From Ramlibacter cellulosilyticus (lineage in GTDB: Bacteria; Pseudomonadota; Gammaproteobacteria; Burkholderiales; Burkholderiaceae_C): DNA of 64,000 nucleotides. Positions 42,525 through 53,093 of this stretch are shown piece after piece. A program made the position numbers and the translations under genes. A model generated the notes under the pieces. It was given only the letters and a program-made list of their open reading frames with translations. It had not been told where the DNA came from and ran no database searches. The stretch covers positions 62,001 to 126,000 of the forward strand of contig NZ_JACORT010000002.1 of the NCBI RefSeq assembly GCF_014297465.1, written 5' to 3'. The stretch's first letter is position 1. Each line of letters starts with the position of its first letter.

Positions 42525-43466
42525 ATGACCGCCAGCAAGCTGCTCAGCACCGACGTCGTCGCACCGCGCGACCGGGCGCCGCAGTGGTGCGAGTGGATCT
42601 CGCGGCACTTCTGCGGACTGCAGTCGGACCTGTACGGGGATACGCACTTCGACGGCCACCTCGCCTCCTCGCAGGCCGGCGACGTGATCCTGACGCGGCT
42701 GGAGGCGAACCGGCACCGCGTGGTGCGCACGGCGTCCATGGTGCGCACGAGCGACGGGCCGTACCTGAAGATCGTCGCGCCCTGGCAAGGCAGCGCGGTG
42801 GTGCACCAGGCGGGGCGCGAAGCCTGCGCGCGCGACGGCGCCTGGGTCATCTACGACACGACGGGCACTTACGAGATCGGCAACCCGGAACGCGTCGACC
42901 ACCTGATCGTGATGGTGCCCAAGGACGACGTCGCCGAACGCGGCCAGCGCTTCGACGGCGTCATGGCGCGGCGGCTCGGCGCGAGCGGCATCTCGCGGGT
43001 GGCGCTGGAGACCATGCGCAACACCTACCTCGAGCTGCCGAACATGAGTGAAGCCGCGGCGGTGGGTGCGGGCGAGTTGATCAAGCAACTGGTGCGGCTG
43101 TCGCTGATGGAGCTCACGGGGCAGGAGACCTCGCTCACGCAGCGCGAGGCCTTGCGCGACCGCATCCGCGCGCACGTGCAGCAGAACCTGCGCGACCCGC
43201 AGCTCTCGGCCGACTCGATCGCGAAGGCGCTGAACTGCAGCCGCCGCCACCTGTACAACGCGTTCGCCGGCGAAGGCGAGACCATCGCCGCCTTCATCCA
43301 GCGCCTGCGCCTGCAGGCCTGCATCCGCGACCTGCAGCAGCAGGGCCCGCACGCCAGGCCGATCACGGACATCGCGATGTCCTGGGGCTTCGGGAATCCC
43401 TCGCATTTCAGCCGGGTGTTCCGGGACCATACGGGGAAGAGTCCGAGCGAGTTCCGAGGGGCTTGA
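42525..43466 (+). CDS. AraC-family transcriptional regulator
   Basis: 313 aa. The N-terminal half is an AraC_binding_2-like sensor domain (ISRHFCGLQSDLYGDTHFDG). The C-terminal about 100 residues hold the double helix-turn-helix (LSADSIAKALNCSRRHLYNA and ITDIAMSWGFGNPSHFSRVF). It diverges from the ABC transporter-aldehyde dehydrogenase operon, so it most likely activates that operon (inference). It is followed by a dispersed repeat and a convergent Crp/Fnr gene. Confidence 0.9.
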   Translation: MTASKLLSTDVVAPRDRAPQWCEWISRHFCGLQSDLYGDTHFDGHLASSQAGDVILTRLEANRHRVVRTASMVRTSDGPYLKIVAPWQGSAVVHQAGREACARDGAWVIYDTTGTYEIGNPERVDHLIVMVPKDDVAERGQRFDGVMARRLGASGISRVALETMRNTYLELPNMSEAAAVGAGELIKQLVRLSLMELTGQETSLTQREALRDRIRAHVQQNLRDPQLSADSIAKALNCSRRHLYNAFAGEGETIAAFIQRLRLQACIRDLQQQGPHARPITDIAMSWGFGNPSHFSRVFRDHTGKSPSEFRGA

Positions 43467-43486
43467 ACCGCTGGGTGGCGCGGCGT

Positions 43487-43564
43487 CCGTACGCTGGGTT
43501 GCGCGATGCGCACCCCAGCGATCCGCCGCAACGCTGGGGTTCGCTCGCGCGAAACCCAGCCTAC
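43487..43564. repeat. Dispersed palindromic repeat, GTAGGCTGGG family
   Basis: CCGTACGCTGGGTTGCGCGA is followed by the inverted GCGAAACCCAGCCTACGAAT, between the convergent AraC and Crp/Fnr genes. It overlaps the last codons of the Crp/Fnr gene by a few bases. Confidence 0.85.
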
Positions 43565-44313
43565 GAATCCACTCCGAACTGCTCGAGCCGGGACGCCGAC
43601 GCGATCGCGATCCTCCCATACCCCAGCTCGATCGCCCCTTCCCTCGCCAGCCCCTGCAGCTCCTTGCTCAAGGTCTGCCGCGACACGCCCAGCATCATCG
43701 CCAGCGCTTCCTGCGACACCGGCACCACCGGACGCGGATCGCGGGCCTGCGTGGCATCGCCGCGCGCGAGCAGCAGCAGGCGGCGGGCGACGCGGGCGCG
43801 CGTGGAGCGCAGCGTCGCGTCCTCCACCATGCCGTACAGCGAACGCACGCGTCCCGCGAGCAAGCGGCACACCGCGAGCGCGAAGGCCGGCCGCTTCATC
43901 ATGCGGTCGAAGGCGGGACGGGGCAGCGCCAGCACCTCCGTCTCCCCCACCGCCGTCGCGTCGTGCGTGCGCGGCAGGCGGTCGATCAGCGAGATCTCGC
44001 CGAACCAGTTGCCGGCCTCCAGCACGACGAGGATCGCTTCCTTGCCGTCTTCGCGCAGGCTGGACGCCTTGATGCCGCCTTTCACGACGCCATAGAACGC
44101 GCCCTGCCCCGGCGGCACCGCATCGCCCTGGCGGAACAGCATCTCGCCCGCGGCGAGGTGCTGGCGCTCGCTGGCAGCGAGGACGGCTTTGCGATCGGCC
44201 GCGGGCAAGCCGGCGAACCAGGGGTTCGCTTCCAGGCGCAGCAGCAACTCGGCGGTGGCGAAGGAGGCGGGCAAGAGGGCGTCGACGGGCGGGGACTTCC
44301 CGCGATTGTCCAA
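43561..44313 (-). CDS. Crp/Fnr-family transcriptional regulator
   Basis: About 250 aa. An N-terminal cyclic-nucleotide-binding-like domain (GNWFGEISLIDRLPRTHDAT near residue 100) is followed by a helix-turn-helix (VSQEALAMMLGVSRQTLSKE). There is no cysteine set of the FNR type. No well-placed ATG exists: an ATG at 44391 would overlap the divergent aldolase. TTG codons at 44334 and 44313 are possible; I give 44313, but the start is uncertain. It diverges from a class II aldolase gene, so it may regulate it. Confidence 0.82.
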   Translation of the reverse strand: MDNRGKSPPVDALLPASFATAELLLRLEANPWFAGLPAADRKAVLAASERQHLAAGEMLFRQGDAVPPGQGAFYGVVKGGIKASSLREDGKEAILVVLEAGNWFGEISLIDRLPRTHDATAVGETEVLALPRPAFDRMMKRPAFALAVCRLLAGRVRSLYGMVEDATLRSTRARVARRLLLLARGDATQARDPRPVVPVSQEALAMMLGVSRQTLSKELQGLAREGAIELGYGRIAIASASRLEQFGVDS

Positions 44314-44378
44314 ATGGTGACAGTGAGGGGTCAAGCCGCGACGAAGAATGGCCCGCGACACCGAAAGAAGGAGACCCC

Positions 44379-45134
44379 ATGAACATCGCATCGCTGCGCG
44401 AAGTGGTCAGCGCCGAGGAATGGCAGCTGCGCGTGGACCTCGCCGCCGCCTACCGGCTCGTGGCGCTGTACGGCTGGAGCGACCTGGTCTTCACGCACAT
44501 CAGCGCGCGCGTCCCCGGCCCGGAGCACGCGTTCCTGATCAACCCCTACGGCCTGCTGTTCGACGAGATCACCGCGTCCTCGCTGGTGAAGGTGGACCAG
44601 CAGTGCAACAAGCTGATCGACTCCCCCTTCCCGGTGAATCCCGCGGGCTTCGTGATCCACAGCTGCATCCACCAGGTGCGCGAGGACGCCGGCTGCGTGC
44701 TGCACACGCACAGCCGCGCGGGCGTGGCGGTCAGCGCGCAGAAGTGCGGCGTGCTGCCCATCTCGCAGCAGAGCACCTTCGTGCTGGCCTCGCTCGCGTA
44801 CCACGACTACGAAGGCGTGGCGCTGCGCGACGAGGAGAAGCCGCGGCTGCAGCAGGACCTGGGCGACAGGAACTTCCTCATGCTGCGCAACCACGGCCTG
44901 CTGACGGTCGGCCGCAGCGTGCAGGAAGCCTGGCTCTCCATGTACACCTTCGAGAACACCTGCCGCATCCAGATCGATGCGCAGGCCGGCGGCGAACTGC
45001 ACCACGTCGACCCGCGGATCATGGTGGGGATGGAGAAGGTGATGAAGACGGTCACCGCAGGCCAAGGCGCAGGCATCGCCTGGCCCGCGCTGCTGCGGAA
45101 ACTGGACAAGCTGGATCCGTCGTACAAGACCTGA
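44379..45134 (+). CDS. Class II aldolase/adducin family protein
   Basis: 251 aa; ribosome site AAGAAGGAGA just before ATG 44379. The metal site appears as VLHTHSRAGVAV (about residues 107-118) and the later LRNHGLLTVG. It is a paralogue of the gene at 9111-9887, sharing INPxGLxxxEITA and YHDxEG blocks. The substrate is not known. It diverges from the Crp/Fnr regulator across 65 bases and is followed by a dispersed repeat. Confidence 0.9.
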   Translation: MNIASLREVVSAEEWQLRVDLAAAYRLVALYGWSDLVFTHISARVPGPEHAFLINPYGLLFDEITASSLVKVDQQCNKLIDSPFPVNPAGFVIHSCIHQVREDAGCVLHTHSRAGVAVSAQKCGVLPISQQSTFVLASLAYHDYEGVALRDEEKPRLQQDLGDRNFLMLRNHGLLTVGRSVQEAWLSMYTFENTCRIQIDAQAGGELHHVDPRIMVGMEKVMKTVTAGQGAGIAWPALLRKLDKLDPSYKT

Positions 45135-45148
45135 AAGCCCCGCAGCCC

Positions 45149-45250
45149 GTAGGCTGGGTTGCGCGCATGCGCACCCCAGCGATGCGCGAAAGCGCTGGGG
45201 TTCGCTGGCGCGAAAGCGCTGGGGTTCGCTGGCGCGAAACCCAGCCTACG
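45149..45250. repeat. Dispersed palindromic repeat with an internal 24-bp duplication
   Basis: CGTAGGCTGGGTTGCGCGCA begins the element and CGCGAAACCCAGCCTACG ends it. Within it the 24 bases starting GCGCGAAAGCGCTGGGGTTC occur twice back to back (45184-45207 and 45208-45231). No other copy of the family in the window has this duplication, so it looks recent. Confidence 0.85.
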
Positions 45251-46103
45251 CGATGGCCTGCCGCGCCGCCGCCAAGGCCGGAGCCGACGTCGGCGCCGGC
45301 GCGTGCCGCGGGCGCGGGTCGTGTTCCAGCACCATCACTTCCTTGCGCGTCATCTGCAGCGCGCCGAACATGGTGGCGAACGCCACGTCCTTCGCGTCGC
45401 GTCCCGTGCCGATGCGCACCACCCGGTCCACCGGCGCCATGCCGGTCGGGTCGAACAGCACCCAGTGGCCATCGAGCCAGGCCTCGAACAGCGCGTGGAA
45501 GTCCTGCGGCGGCTCGTCGAACCACACGTAGCCCACCACCATGCGCGCCGGGATGTTCAGCGCGCGGCAGAAGGTGATGCCCAGGTGCGCGAAGTCGCGG
45601 CACACGCCCATGCGCTGGCCGAAGACCTGTTGCGCCGTCGTGTTCGCGTCCGTGCTGCCCGACTTGTAGGTGATGTGCGCGCGGATCCACTCCTCGATCG
45701 CACGCACGCGCGCATAGCCGGGAGGGATGTTGCCGAACAGCTTCACCACCTCGTTGCACAGGACATCGGACTCGCAGTACCGCGTCGCGAGCAGGTAAGG
45801 GAAGATCTCGTCCGGCACCTGGCTGACCGGCGTCTCCTTCAGGTCTTCCTGGTGCGGCGGCGTGTGCACTTCCACCTCCGCCTTGTAGTTCACCCGCAGC
45901 GGGCCGGGACCGGCATCGAAGCGGATGAAGCGGTTGCCGCTGCGCGGGTCGACGTAGCTGTGCGGCGAGACGCCCGACGAGATCGACAGGCGCTCGCTCA
46001 GGATCTTCTGGGTCGGCCAGTGGGCCGCCTCGATGTTGAAGCAGAAATGCGTGGGCGACAGGACCTGGTACTCCAGGACCGTCTCCACCGTGGACAGGTG
46101 CAT
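45246..46103 (-). CDS. Transglutaminase-family protein
   Basis: 285 aa. An N-terminal beta-sheet domain of the transglutaminase-N type precedes the catalytic core. Cys in MGVCRDFAHLGITF, His in FHALFEAWLDGHW and Asp in DPTGMAPVDR make the triad. Bacterial members are cysteine peptidases or amidases of unknown substrate. No signal peptide is seen, so it would act in the cytoplasm. It is convergent with the class II aldolase. Confidence 0.9.
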   Translation of the reverse strand: MHLSTVETVLEYQVLSPTHFCFNIEAAHWPTQKILSERLSISSGVSPHSYVDPRSGNRFIRFDAGPGPLRVNYKAEVEVHTPPHQEDLKETPVSQVPDEIFPYLLATRYCESDVLCNEVVKLFGNIPPGYARVRAIEEWIRAHITYKSGSTDANTTAQQVFGQRMGVCRDFAHLGITFCRALNIPARMVVGYVWFDEPPQDFHALFEAWLDGHWVLFDPTGMAPVDRVVRIGTGRDAKDVAFATMFGALQMTRKEVMVLEHDPRPRHAPAPTSAPALAAARQAIA

Positions 46104-46202
46104 GGAAAGCCTGCGGATCGGTAGCTGGTCCTTGATGCTAAGGACTGCACCGCCGGCCTTCCATCGTCCGGCTGCCTACCCGCCTGTAGGACAGCCCGAG
46201 GC

Positions 46203-47483
46203 TTACTTGCCGCCGCCGAACAGGCCCCGCAGGCTGTCGCCGATCTTCTGGCCGGTCCCGGCGCCGGCCGCCGTGCCCGCGCCGGGCATCACCAGCGTGC
46301 CGATCGCCGCACCCACCATGGCGCTGCGGGTCAGCGTGACGCTCGGGTCGTCGACGGTCCCGCCGACCGCCAGCGGCACGCCGAGCGAACCCTTGCTGCT
46401 CGCCAAGTCCACGTTCACCATGCCGTTGAGCGCCTTGGCCGGCGAGATCGACACGTTGCCGGTCGCCGACATCGCGCCCGAGGTCGCCACCAGGTTGGTC
46501 AGGTGCACCGCCTTGCCCTGCGTGTTCACCTGGCCGGCCAGCGTGTCCAGGCGCGTGATCCCGCCGCGGCTCAGGCCCACGGTGTTCACGGCCTTCTGCA
46601 GGTCGATGCCCTGGATCAGCGCATCGCGCACGGTGAAGCGCGTCTGCGTCGTGAGCACGTCCGCCACCTGGCCGACGTCGCGGAACTCGGAGCGCAGCGT
46701 CGTCTGCGCCTGCAGCTTGCCGGTGAGCGGCTTGCTCGGCGCGGTGAGCGCGGACACTTCCACGTTCTCGGTGTTCAGGTTGCCGCTCAGCACCTGGCTG
46801 CCCGACTTGCCCGGCTGCAGCTGCAGCTTGCCGGCGATGTGCCCGCCGCCGATGTCGATGCGCACGGGCCAGAAATCGCCGTCACGCTCCACGTTGCCGC
46901 GCGTGCCGGCCAGGCGGCCCTGCACGATGCGGAACGAGGCTTCGTCCAGCAGCCCGTCGAAGCCGAGGTTCGCCTGCGCGTCCACCGTGATGCGCTGGCC
47001 CTTCTCGTCGATCCAGGTGATGTCGTCGAACACCGCCTTGCGCGGCAGCATGTCCATGGTGCTGCGCGACGCCGATGCGGGCTTCGCCGCCGGCTTGGCA
47101 CCCTTGTCCTTCTTCGCCATCGCATTGCCGATCGCGGCGATCGCCGCCTGCGGCAGCACCGCCTTGCGCACCGTCAGCGTGGCGATCTCCAGCTTGCCCG
47201 CCATCAGCGCGGGATAACCGGGCCGCGCCTCGATGCGGCCGACGGTCAGCGCCGGACGCGTCTGGATCTGCACGTCGTCGGCGGCCACCGCGGGCAGCGG
47301 CCACAGGTCGATGGAGAGCTTGCCCAGCTTCAGCGGCACGCCCAGCGCCGCGCTCGCCTCGCGCTCCGCGCGCGTGCGGAAATCGTCGGTCCGCAACCAG
47401 TACTGCAATGCGATCGCCGACCCCACCACGAGGAGCACGAACGCCGCGACGAAAAAGAACACCCACTTCAAGACCTTGGCCAT
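46203..47483 (-). CDS. AsmA-like membrane protein
   Basis: 426 aa. One N-terminal membrane segment (WVFFFVAAFVLLVVGSAIAL) is followed by a long beta-rich periplasmic part with LGKLSIDLWPLPAVAADDVQ, the AsmA-type start, and a glycine-rich C-terminal end (GAGTAAGAGTGQKIGDSLRG). AsmA-like proteins are thought to bridge lipid traffic to the outer membrane (family knowledge). It lies alone, 99 bases from the transglutaminase gene start and divergent from GST by about 110 bases. Confidence 0.85.
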   Translation of the reverse strand: MAKVLKWVFFFVAAFVLLVVGSAIALQYWLRTDDFRTRAEREASAALGVPLKLGKLSIDLWPLPAVAADDVQIQTRPALTVGRIEARPGYPALMAGKLEIATLTVRKAVLPQAAIAAIGNAMAKKDKGAKPAAKPASASRSTMDMLPRKAVFDDITWIDEKGQRITVDAQANLGFDGLLDEASFRIVQGRLAGTRGNVERDGDFWPVRIDIGGGHIAGKLQLQPGKSGSQVLSGNLNTENVEVSALTAPSKPLTGKLQAQTTLRSEFRDVGQVADVLTTQTRFTVRDALIQGIDLQKAVNTVGLSRGGITRLDTLAGQVNTQGKAVHLTNLVATSGAMSATGNVSISPAKALNGMVNVDLASSKGSLGVPLAVGGTVDDPSVTLTRSAMVGAAIGTLVMPGAGTAAGAGTGQKIGDSLRGLFGGGK

Positions 47484-47594
47484 GCACCGATTGTGGCGAA
47501 GCTCGGCAGCAGCCCCAAGGCGTGCACGTTTTCCGCAGCCGGGCTAGCATGGAATTTCTTCACATTCGCCACAGCCCAAAGCAAGGAAACAACG

Positions 47595-48200
47595 ATGAAG
47601 CTGTATTACTCCCCCGGCGCCTGCTCCCTGTCCCCCCACATCGTGCTGCGCGAGGCGGGCCTCGCCTTCGAGCCGGTGATGGCCCCGACCAAGACGCACA
47701 AGCTGCAGGACGGCACCGACTACTACTCCATCAACCCCCTGGGCTACGTGCCGATGCTGGAGCTCGACGACGGCACGCGGCTGCGCGAAGGCCCGGCCAT
47801 CGTGCAGTACATCGCCGACCAGGCGCCGAACAAGAACCTCGCACCCGCCAACGGCACGCTGCCGCGGTATCGCCTGCAGGAGTGGCTCACCTTCATCGGC
47901 ACCGAGATCCACAAGAGCTTCTCGCCGCTGTTCAACCCGAACATGCCGGACGAAGGCAAGCAGATCTACCGCGACCGCATCGCCAACCGCTTCGCCTTCG
48001 TCGACAAGGAGCTCGCGGGCAAGCAGTACCTCATGGGCGACCACTTCACCGTGGCGGACGCCTATCTCTACACCGTCTCGCGCTGGGCCAAGCCGATGAA
48101 CATCGACCTCTCCGCGTACCCCAACCTCGTCGCGTACCAGGAGCGCGTGGGCGCGCGGCCGGCGGTGCAGGAAGCGCTGAAGGCCGAGAAGCTGTCGTAA
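47595..48200 (+). CDS. Glutathione S-transferase, beta-class type
   Basis: 201 aa. MKLYYSPGACSLSPHIVLRE is a near-perfect bacterial beta-class GST start, with Cys at residue 10 in the SPGACSL motif. ATG 47595 follows an AAGGAAAC site. It conjugates glutathione to electrophiles or protects against oxidants. It lies 49 bases before an Old Yellow Enzyme gene on the same strand, so both may be a detoxification unit. Confidence 0.92.
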   Translation: MKLYYSPGACSLSPHIVLREAGLAFEPVMAPTKTHKLQDGTDYYSINPLGYVPMLELDDGTRLREGPAIVQYIADQAPNKNLAPANGTLPRYRLQEWLTFIGTEIHKSFSPLFNPNMPDEGKQIYRDRIANRFAFVDKELAGKQYLMGDHFTVADAYLYTVSRWAKPMNIDLSAYPNLVAYQERVGARPAVQEALKAEKLS

Positions 48201-48249
48201 GGCTCTGTACGGGGCGGGAACCCTCGCGGTCCCGCCCTGACCAACACAC

Positions 48250-49347
48250 ATGAAGAAGACCCTGTTCGACCCCGTGCAGCTGGGGCAGCTGCAGCTGCCC
48301 AATCGCATCGTCATGGCGCCGCTCACGCGCAACCGCGCGCCGAACGCCATCCCCACGCCGCTCATGGCGGAGTACTACGCCCAGCGCGCCAGCGCCGGCC
48401 TGATCATCAGCGAAGGCACCGCCATCACGCACCAGGGCCAGGGCTACGCCGACGTGCCGGGCCTCTACGGCACCGAGCAGCTCGACGCCTGGCGCCAGGT
48501 CACGAAAGCCGTGCACGCGCGCGGCGGCCGCATCTTCTGCCAGCTGTGGCACGTGGGGCGCGTCTCGCACGTGAGCCTGCAGCCGGGTGGCGGCCAACCG
48601 GTCGCGCCGTCCGCCGTCACCGCCAAGACCAAGACCTTCCTGATGCCCGAGGGCTTCGTCGCGGTGTCCGAGCCGCGTGCGCTCGACGCGGAAGAGATCC
48701 CGGGCATCGTGCGCGACTTCCGCCATGCCGCGCGCAACGCCATCAGCGCCGGCTTCGACGGCGTGGAAGTGCACGGCGCCAACGGCTACCTCGTCGACCA
48801 GTTCCTGCGCAGCAGCAGCAACCGCCGCACGGACGACTATGGCGGCTCCATCGAGAACCGCGCGCGCTTCCTGCTGGAGATCATGCGCGAGGTGTGCGAG
48901 GAGGTCGGCCGCGAACGCACCGGCCTGCGCCTGTCGCCGGTCACGCCGGCCAACGACATCGTCGACGACAACCCGCAGAAGCTCTTCGACTACGTCGTGC
49001 GCCAGCTCGCGCCGCTGGGCCTGTGCTACCTGCACCTGATCGAAGGCGCGACCGGCGGCCCGCGCGAAGTGGAAGGCCGTCCCTTCGACTACGACGCGAT
49101 GCTGCGCGCCTGGCGCGAAGCGGGAGCCAAGGGCGCCTGGATGGTGAACAACGGCTACGACCGTCCGCTGGCGGAGCAGGCGCTGTCGCAAGGCGCGGAC
49201 CTGGTCGCCTTCGGCATGAAGTACATCGCGAACCCGGACCTGGTCGAACGCCTGCGCACCAACGCAGCGTTCAACGAGGTGCGGAAGGAGAAGCTGTACG
49301 GCGGCGGCGCGGAAGGCTACACGGACTACCCGGCGCTGGCGAGATAG
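48250..49347 (+). CDS. nemA: Old Yellow Enzyme-family alkene reductase (NemA-like)
   Basis: 365 aa, normal for NemA. FMN and active-site blocks are QLWHVGRVSHVSLQPGG (near residue 98) and GVEVHGANGYLVDQFLRSSS, then RRTDDYGGSIENRARFLLEI. It reduces activated alkenes such as N-ethylmaleimide or nitrate esters with NADPH. It lies 49 bases downstream of the GST gene. The stop is followed by a short dispersed repeat and the convergent hemerythrin gene. Confidence 0.92.
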   Translation: MKKTLFDPVQLGQLQLPNRIVMAPLTRNRAPNAIPTPLMAEYYAQRASAGLIISEGTAITHQGQGYADVPGLYGTEQLDAWRQVTKAVHARGGRIFCQLWHVGRVSHVSLQPGGGQPVAPSAVTAKTKTFLMPEGFVAVSEPRALDAEEIPGIVRDFRHAARNAISAGFDGVEVHGANGYLVDQFLRSSSNRRTDDYGGSIENRARFLLEIMREVCEEVGRERTGLRLSPVTPANDIVDDNPQKLFDYVVRQLAPLGLCYLHLIEGATGGPREVEGRPFDYDAMLRAWREAGAKGAWMVNNGYDRPLAEQALSQGADLVAFGMKYIANPDLVERLRTNAAFNEVRKEKLYGGGAEGYTDYPALAR

Positions 49348-49352
49348 CCCGC

Positions 49353-49378
49353 GTCATTCCCGCGGAGGCGGGAAGGAC
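49353..49378. repeat. CCCGCGGAGGCGGG dispersed repeat
   Basis: TCATTCCCGCGGAGGCGGGA is a short hairpin directly after nemA and before the convergent hemerythrin gene. It belongs to the same family as the element at 41037-41142. Confidence 0.7.
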
Positions 49379-49381
49379 GGT

Positions 49382-49963
49382 TCATTCCGGTCCCACCCCG
49401 ATCGGCGCCGGCGCGCGCATGACGATGCGCGTGAACAGCCGGTCGTAGATCGGGTCGCGGTCGCCGCTCGCGAAGGGGTCGCCCTTGGCCTGGAAGGCGG
49501 CGTTGAGCTGGGCCCAGTCGGCTTCGGTCAGCTGCTTCTGCGCCACCGGCAGCAGCTCCACCTCCTCGGTACGCATGTGCTCCAGGTAGAACTGCACGTA
49601 CTTGCGCGCGGCGTCGTCGAATGCGGGGCGGCGGCTGTCGCCCAGCAGCTCCCAGGCGAGCAGCAGGTGCTGCAGCTCGCGCACGCGGTGCTCGCCGGAC
49701 ATGTGGTCTTCCTCCAGCTTGTGGATCACGGGCATCAGTTGCGGCGCCACGCGCGCGATCTTCGGGAAGAGCAGGTCCGACTCCTTGGGATGGTGGCGGC
49801 GCTCGGGAAACTCGTCGATGTAGAACAGCATCGCGCGCAGCACGTCGAAGAAGCGCTCGGGCTGTTCGTCGGGGTCGCGCTCCAGCATCTGCAGCATGGA
49901 ACGCAGCACGGCGGCGACGGCGGCATGCTCGTCGCGGATCACTTGCAAGGCAGGTCGGGTCAT
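49382..49963 (-). CDS. Hemerythrin HHE-domain protein
   Basis: 193 aa from ATG 49963. Iron-binding His/Glu residues sit in VIRDEHAAVAAVLRSMLQML (residues about 8-27), ERRHHPKESDLLFPKI, EEDHMSGEHRV and EHMRTEEVELLP, a non-heme diiron HHE pattern. Such proteins bind oxygen, nitric oxide or iron or aid repair under nitrosative stress. It lies 58 bases downstream of copA on the same strand, so it may be read from the copper promoter, but no link is proven. Confidence 0.9.
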   Translation of the reverse strand: MTRPALQVIRDEHAAVAAVLRSMLQMLERDPDEQPERFFDVLRAMLFYIDEFPERRHHPKESDLLFPKIARVAPQLMPVIHKLEEDHMSGEHRVRELQHLLLAWELLGDSRRPAFDDAARKYVQFYLEHMRTEEVELLPVAQKQLTEADWAQLNAAFQAKGDPFASGDRDPIYDRLFTRIVMRAPAPIGVGPE

Positions 49964-50021
49964 GGTGTCGGTCTCCTGCCGCCAGATTCGCACGCAGGGG
50001 CCCCTGCCCGCTTGACCCAAG

Positions 50022-52220
<2,199 letters not shown>

Positions 52221-52233
52221 GGCTGAAGGATGG

Positions 52234-52254
52234 ACCTTGCCATCATGGGAAGGT
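52234..52254. promoter_or_regulatory. CueR-type operator for copA
   Basis: A 21-bp inverted element with arms ACCTTGCC and GGGAAGGT. On the minus strand it lies in a promoter with -35 TTGACC and a 19-base spacer before CATCCT, the long spacer that MerR-family activators need. It is 14 bases before the copA start. Confidence 0.8.
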
Positions 52255-52312
52255 CAAGGCCTTGCGCCGGATCAACCCGGCAGCGCGCGGGGGCTTGGGA
52301 TCCCGCGGTTTG

Positions 52313-52333
52313 ACCTTACCATGGTGGCAAGGT
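52313..52333. promoter_or_regulatory. CueR-type operator for copZ-cueR
   Basis: A 21-bp element with arms ACCTTACC and GGCAAGGT around ATGGT, close in design to the copA site. With -35 TTGACC (52310) and a 19-base spacer it fits a MerR-type promoter for the divergent copZ-cueR unit, 46 bases before copZ. Confidence 0.75.
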
Positions 52334-52378
52334 TCACGCTCCGGAACCTCCCAACCAGAAAGCAGAAAGGATTCGACG

Positions 52379-52576
52379 ATGAACCAGACCTTCCAGGTGC
52401 AAGGCATGAGCTGCGGCCATTGCGTGGGCGCCGTCACGCAGGCGGTGAAGTCCGTCGACCCGCAGGCGGAAGTCAAGGTCGACCTCGCCACGGGCCAGGT
52501 GGACGTGCAGTCCGGGCAGGACCACGCGGCCATCGCCCGCGCGATCGAGGAAGAAGGCTACAAGGTCGCCGCGTGA
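52379..52576 (+). CDS. copZ: Copper chaperone, heavy-metal-associated domain (CopZ-like)
   Basis: 65 aa, the usual single HMA domain size. MSCGHCVGAVTQAV (residues 10-23) holds the CxxC copper site. It carries Cu(I) to CopA or CueR in the cytoplasm. The ATG at 52379 follows AAAGG, and its stop overlaps the cueR GTG start by four bases (GTGA). It is transcribed from the second CueR-type operator. Confidence 0.93.
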   Translation: MNQTFQVQGMSCGHCVGAVTQAVKSVDPQAEVKVDLATGQVDVQSGQDHAAIARAIEEEGYKVAA

Positions 52577-52992
52577 AGGTTGCGCAGGACGGCGTCGCCT
52601 GGCCGGTGAACATCGGCGAGGCGGCGCGCCTCTCGGGCGTGTCGGCCAAGATGGTGCGGCACTACGAGGGGCTGGGGCTGCTGCCGCGCGTGGCGCGCAC
52701 GGACAGCGGCTACCGCCAGTACAGCGAAGCCGAGGTGCACACGCTGCGCTTCATCAAGCGCGCGCGCGACTTGGGCTTCTCGATGGAGGAGATCGGCGGG
52801 CTGGTCGGCCTCTGGCAGAACCGCCGCCGGGCGAGCGCCAGCGTGCGCAGGATCGCGCAGAAGCACGCCGAGGAACTGGAGCAGCGGATCGTCGCGATGC
52901 AGGAGATGCAGCGGACGCTCAAGCACCTCATTCACTGCTGCCAGGGGGATGAGAGGCCGGAGTGCCCGATCCTGGATGAATTGGCGAGGTAG
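52573..52992 (+). CDS. cueR: Cu(I)-responsive MerR-family regulator CueR
   Basis: 139 aa from GTG 52573 overlapping copZ. The N-terminal helix (NIGEAARLSGVSAKMVRHYE) is MerR-type. The C-terminal HCCQGDERPECPI has two cysteines eight apart, the CueR Cu(I) pair pattern. The longer N-terminus (KVAQDGVAWPV) before the helix is unusual and may indicate that the actual start is a later codon. It activates copA and its own operon at the two 21-bp elements when copper rises (inference from layout). Confidence 0.92.
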   Translation: MKVAQDGVAWPVNIGEAARLSGVSAKMVRHYEGLGLLPRVARTDSGYRQYSEAEVHTLRFIKRARDLGFSMEEIGGLVGLWQNRRRASASVRRIAQKHAEELEQRIVAMQEMQRTLKHLIHCCQGDERPECPILDELAR

Positions 52993-53091
52993 GGTGGCGG
53001 GGAAGCTGGGGTTCGCTGCGCGAAACCCAGCCTACAAGGGAAGCGAGCACGGGTCGTAGGCTGGGTTTCGCGCAGCGAACCCCAGCACCCC
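52990..53091. repeat. Dispersed palindromic repeat, GTAGGCTGGG family
   Basis: GAAGCTGGGGTTCGCTGCGC...AACCCAGCCTACAAG is followed by CGTAGGCTGGGTTTCGCGCA...GCGAACCCCAGC, between the convergent cueR and secreted-protein genes. Confidence 0.85.
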
Positions 53092-53093
53092 CG

